Assembly: GCA_029260135.1 (NCBI GenBank)
Contig: JAJDDV010000155.1
Span: forward strand, 1 to 64,000
Source of the DNA: Phycisphaerae bacterium
Lineage (GTDB): Bacteria > Planctomycetota > Phycisphaerae > UBA1845
Reading direction: 5' to 3'
Length of the DNA stretch: 64,000 nucleotides
Under the pieces are notes generated by a model, which did not search any database, had not been told where the DNA came from, and was given only the letters and a program-made list of their open reading frames with translations. Of this stretch, positions 60,512 to 64,000 are shown one piece after another. Positions within the stretch are counted from its first letter, which is position 1; every line of letters starts with the position of its first letter. Made by a program: the position numbers and the translations under genes.

Positions 60512-61282
60512 ATGCTTGAAATTCGAAATCTACAGGCCAACGTCGAAGGCAAAGAGATCCTCAAAGGCATCAACCTGACGGTGGCCGCCGGCGAGATCCA
60601 CTCCATCATGGGACCCAACGGGTCCGGCAAGAGCACACTCGCGCAGGTGCTCGCAGGACGCGATACCTACGAAGTCACCGAAGGCGAGATCCTCTTCGAG
60701 GGCAAGGACCTTCTCGAACTCTCGCCCGACGAGCGGGCCGGCGAAGGACTCTTCCTCGCGTTTCAATACCCCGTCGAGATTCCAGGCGTCACCACGAACT
60801 ACTTCCTCAAAGCCGCGCTCAACGCCGTACGGAAATATCGCGGCGAAGACGAGCTCGACGCGATGGACTTCCTCGCGCACATCAAGGAAAAAGCCGAGCT
60901 CGTCGACATTCCGCAAGACCTGCTCAAACGCGCCATCAACGAGGGATTCTCCGGCGGCGAAAAGAAACGAAACGAAGTCTTCCAGATGGCCGTGCTCGAA
61001 CCGAAACTCTCCGTCCTCGATGAAACCGACTCCGGACTCGACATCGACGCCCTGAGGATCGTCGCCAACGGCGTCAACCAGCTTCGTTCACCACAGCGTG
61101 CCGGCATCGTCATCACGCACTATCAGCGCCTGCTCGACTATATCGTTCCGGATTTCGTGCACGTTCTGGTCGACGGACGAATCGTCCAGTCCGGCGACAA
61201 GGACCTGGCGTTGCACCTCGAAGACAAGGGCTACGGGTGGATCCGGGAGGATGTGCCCGGCGGCGAACCCGTGGCATCGTAG
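60512..61282 (+). CDS. sufC: Fe-S cluster assembly ATPase SufC
   Basis: 'SIMGPNGSGKSTLAQVLAGRDTYEVTEGEI', 'GFSGGEKKRNEVFQMAVLEPKLSVLDETDSGLDIDALRIVANGVN'. Confidence 0.97.
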   Translation: MLEIRNLQANVEGKEILKGINLTVAAGEIHSIMGPNGSGKSTLAQVLAGRDTYEVTEGEILFEGKDLLELSPDERAGEGLFLAFQYPVEIPGVTTNYFLKAALNAVRKYRGEDELDAMDFLAHIKEKAELVDIPQDLLKRAINEGFSGGEKKRNEVFQMAVLEPKLSVLDETDSGLDIDALRIVANGVNQLRSPQRAGIVITHYQRLLDYIVPDFVHVLVDGRIVQSGDKDLALHLEDKGYGWIREDVPGGEPVAS

Positions 61283-61300
61283 AGCGAGGCTGCGCCTGAC

Positions 61301-62638
61301 ATGATCGAAGTGAAAGAACAAAAACAAACCTACGCAACGCGATTCGAGCGAATCGAGGCCGGAGTCGTCGAAGGCGGTTCCGCGTCGCTACTCGCCATCC
61401 GCAAGGCGGCCTTCTCCCGCTTCACGGAACTGGGCTTCCCCACCACCAAGCACGAAGAGTGGCAGTACACCAACATCGCGCCGATCGCCGAAGCCGAGTT
61501 CGAGCGGATGGAAACCGACACGGCATCCGGTTCGATCGACGACATCGCCCCATTCAACTTCGGCGCGTGTGCTGCAACCCTCGTCTTCATGAACGGGAAA
61601 TTCGCACCGCACCTGTCCGCCGTCGGAAACCTGCACGAAGGAATCCGGGCGCGATCTCTGGCCGATGCGCTGAGTTCGGACGATCCGCTGATCACACGCC
61701 ATTTGGCGCGACACGCCAAGTTCGACGAACACGCCTTCACCGCGCTGAACACCGCCATGATGGAGGACGGCGCGTTTGTCTACATCCCTCCCGGCGTCGT
61801 TGTCGAGCAACCGATCCACCTGATCTATCTGACCTCGAGCGCCCAGCCGGGGAGCTATCACCCACGTAACCTCTTCGTCCTCGGTTCCTCCAGCCAGGCA
61901 ACCCTTGTCGAGAGCTACGCGGGCCTCGAAGGCACCCGTTACTTCTCGAACCCGGTCACGGAAATCGTCACCGAAGCGGGCGCCGTGCTCGACCATTACA
62001 AAATCGTCCGCGAGAGCGACGAGGCCTTCCACGTTTCGACCCTGCAACTGCACCAACATCAAGGCAGCAACGCCTCGTCCACCACGGTCTCCATGAATGG
62101 ACGCCTCGTCCGCAACGACATCCGAACACTACTCGACGGAGATGGCTGCGACTGCACGCTCAACGGCGTGCAGGTCATCGACGGAACGCAGCACGTCGAC
62201 AATCACCTCGTGGTCGACCACGCCAAACCGAACTGCAACAGTCGAGAGTTCTTCAAGAACGTGCTCAACGGCAAGAGCCGAGGCGTCTTCAGTGGCCGCA
62301 TCATGGTCCGTGAGGATGCTCAGAAAACCGACGCCAAACAGACCAACCAAAGCCTCCTGCTTTCCGAAGACGCACAGGTGGACAGCAAACCGCAACTCGA
62401 GATCCTTGCGGATGACGTGAAATGTACGCACGGCGCCACCATCGGGCAGCTCGATGAAGACGCCGTCTTCTACCTTCAATCTCGCGGCCTGGACTTCGAA
62501 ACAGCCAGAAGCCTTCTCGTCTATGCGTTCGCTCGCGAAGTGATCGACGAGGTACGAATCGACGGGCTGAGAAATCAACTCGATGAACTGCTCATCGCGC
62601 GTCTCCCCCAAGGACAACTGCTTCGGGAAAGACTATGA
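61301..62638 (+). CDS. sufD: Fe-S cluster assembly protein SufD
   Basis: 'RFTELGFPTTKHEEWQYTNIAPI', 'VKCTHGATIGQLDEDAVFYLQSRGLDFETARSLLVYAFAREV'. Confidence 0.95.
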   Translation: MIEVKEQKQTYATRFERIEAGVVEGGSASLLAIRKAAFSRFTELGFPTTKHEEWQYTNIAPIAEAEFERMETDTASGSIDDIAPFNFGACAATLVFMNGKFAPHLSAVGNLHEGIRARSLADALSSDDPLITRHLARHAKFDEHAFTALNTAMMEDGAFVYIPPGVVVEQPIHLIYLTSSAQPGSYHPRNLFVLGSSSQATLVESYAGLEGTRYFSNPVTEIVTEAGAVLDHYKIVRESDEAFHVSTLQLHQHQGSNASSTTVSMNGRLVRNDIRTLLDGDGCDCTLNGVQVIDGTQHVDNHLVVDHAKPNCNSREFFKNVLNGKSRGVFSGRIMVREDAQKTDAKQTNQSLLLSEDAQVDSKPQLEILADDVKCTHGATIGQLDEDAVFYLQSRGLDFETARSLLVYAFAREVIDEVRIDGLRNQLDELLIARLPQGQLLRERL

Positions 62639-63906
62639 CAACCGTGGCTGATACGTCGAACAAGACTTCCTTCGAACCTGCAACACACGGATTTGACGTC
62701 GCGCGCGTCCGGCAAGACTTCCCCATCCTCCACCAGAGCGTGCACGGCCATCCGCTTGTCTACTTCGACAACGCCGCCAGTGCCCAGAAACCACAGGCGG
62801 TGATCGACGCCGTCAAACGATTCTACGAAACCGACAACGCCAACATTCACCGCGGCGTTCACAAGCTCAGCGTTCGCGCAACAGAGTCGTATGAACGCGC
62901 CCGTATCCGCGCCCGCGACCTCCTCGGCGCTCGCCACCAGGAAGAAATCATCTTCGTCCGCGGCGCCTCAGAGGCCGTCAATCTGGTCGCGCAGACGTTC
63001 GGCCGCGCCAACGTCACCTCCGGCGATGAGATCGTGGTCTCCCACATGGAGCACCATTCCAACATCGTCCCCTGGCAGATCCTCTGCCAGCAGACCGGCG
63101 CCGTGCTTCGCGTCGCTCCCGTGAACGATCAAGGCGAACTCATCTTCGAGGAATACGAGAAACTCCTCAGCCCACGCACCAAGCTCGTGGCCATGACGCA
63201 CGTGTCAAACGCCATCGGAACCATCGTCCCCATTCGCGACGTCATCGAGAAAGCACACAAGGTCGGAGCGAAGGTCCTCGTCGACGGCGCACAGGCCGTC
63301 CCGCATCTCTCCGTGAACGTGAAAGAACTGGACTGCGACTTCTACACCTTCTCCGGTCACAAGTTCTTCGGACCAACCGGTGTCGGCATCCTCTTCGGAA
63401 AGAAAGACATCCTCGAGCACATGCCCCCCTACCAGGGCGGCGGCGAGATGATCCGCTCCGTCACATTCGAGGAAACCACCTACAACGACCTTCCGCATCG
63501 CTTCGAAGCCGGAACACCCAACATCGCCGGCGGCGTCGGACTCGGCGCCATCATCGACTACGTCAACGCCCTGGGCTTTGGCAACATCGCAGCCTACGAA
63601 CATGAGCTGCTCGCCTACGCCACCGCCGCACTCGAAGCGGTCCCCGAGGTTCGACTCGTTGGTACCGCCGCAAACAAGGTCGCCGTAATCTCGTTTGTCG
63701 TCGACGGCGTTCATCCGCACGACGTCGGGACGATCCTCGACCAATACGGTATCGCGATCCGAACAGGCCACCACTGTGCCCAACCACTGATGGCACGATT
63801 CCAGGTGCCCGCCACCTGCCGCGCATCGCTGGCCTTCTACAACACACGCCAGGAAGTCGACGCCCTGGTTGCGGGAATCCGCCAGGTCGTTAAGGTATTC
63901 GGGTAA
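62635..63906 (+). CDS. sufS: Cysteine desulfurase SufS
   Basis: 'VRQDFPILHQSVHGHPLVYFDNAASAQKP', 'FYTFSGHKFFGPTGVGILFGKK', 'IAIRTGHHCAQPLM'; ATGA overlap with sufD. Confidence 0.96.
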   Translation: MTTVADTSNKTSFEPATHGFDVARVRQDFPILHQSVHGHPLVYFDNAASAQKPQAVIDAVKRFYETDNANIHRGVHKLSVRATESYERARIRARDLLGARHQEEIIFVRGASEAVNLVAQTFGRANVTSGDEIVVSHMEHHSNIVPWQILCQQTGAVLRVAPVNDQGELIFEEYEKLLSPRTKLVAMTHVSNAIGTIVPIRDVIEKAHKVGAKVLVDGAQAVPHLSVNVKELDCDFYTFSGHKFFGPTGVGILFGKKDILEHMPPYQGGGEMIRSVTFEETTYNDLPHRFEAGTPNIAGGVGLGAIIDYVNALGFGNIAAYEHELLAYATAALEAVPEVRLVGTAANKVAVISFVVDGVHPHDVGTILDQYGIAIRTGHHCAQPLMARFQVPATCRASLAFYNTRQEVDALVAGIRQVVKVFG

Positions 63907-64000
63907 TGGGTGACCTCGACGATCTCTATCAGGAACTGATCCTCGACCACAACAAGAGTCCGCGCAATCGCGGTGAACTCGAAAACGCCACCTGCAAAGC
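63906..64000 (+). CDS. sufU: SufU-type Fe-S cluster scaffold/sulfur transfer protein (right edge truncated)
   Basis: MGDLDDLYQELILDHNKSPRNRGELENATCK..., SufU/IscU N-terminus; ATG overlaps the sufS stop. Confidence 0.9.
   Translation, partial: MGDLDDLYQELILDHNKSPRNRGELENATCK

Overview
A 64 kb, GC-rich bacterial chromosomal window. The secreted-protein architecture (dockerin-like tails, FG-GAP/DxNxNGxxD repeats, a VPxxxW/IPTL-like sorting tail) suggests a planctomycete-type genome; this is inference. Left part: Fe(III)-type ABC permease and lipoprotein, a methylisocitrate lyase-family enzyme with a eukaryote-type citrate synthase and a sirtuin, a FlgM-like protein, a radical SAM protein, ispE-spoVG, glyS, efp, an Nramp transporter, smpB, an ECF sigma/anti-sigma pair and trmB. 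Centre (about 22-38 kb): an accessory secretome island with two paralogous pentaheme c-type cytochromes carrying C-terminal EF-hand/dockerin-like tails, other dockerin-tailed proteins, an ECF sigma factor with a membrane coiled-coil partner, a PHP-domain protein and an IS5-type transposase remnant. Right part: glycosyltransferases, gpmI, panD, an acyl-CoA mutase/dehydrogenase cluster holding two inserted conflict-type modules (ATPase+DUF4276-like and MNT/HEPN), and a SUF operon (Rrf2, sufA, B, C, D, S, U). Main candidates for novelty: (1) a 'split IcmF': a B12-domain/MeaB-type GTPase fusion plus a separate mutase whose active-site residues (F64, Q182) match isobutyryl-CoA mutase rather than methylmalonyl-CoA mutase; (2) a SpoVG protein with a CX2CX10CX2C zinc ribbon inserted inside its core domain; (3) the dockerin-tailed pentaheme cytochrome pair. 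All calls are by eye from sequence and the ORF track; no database search was run.
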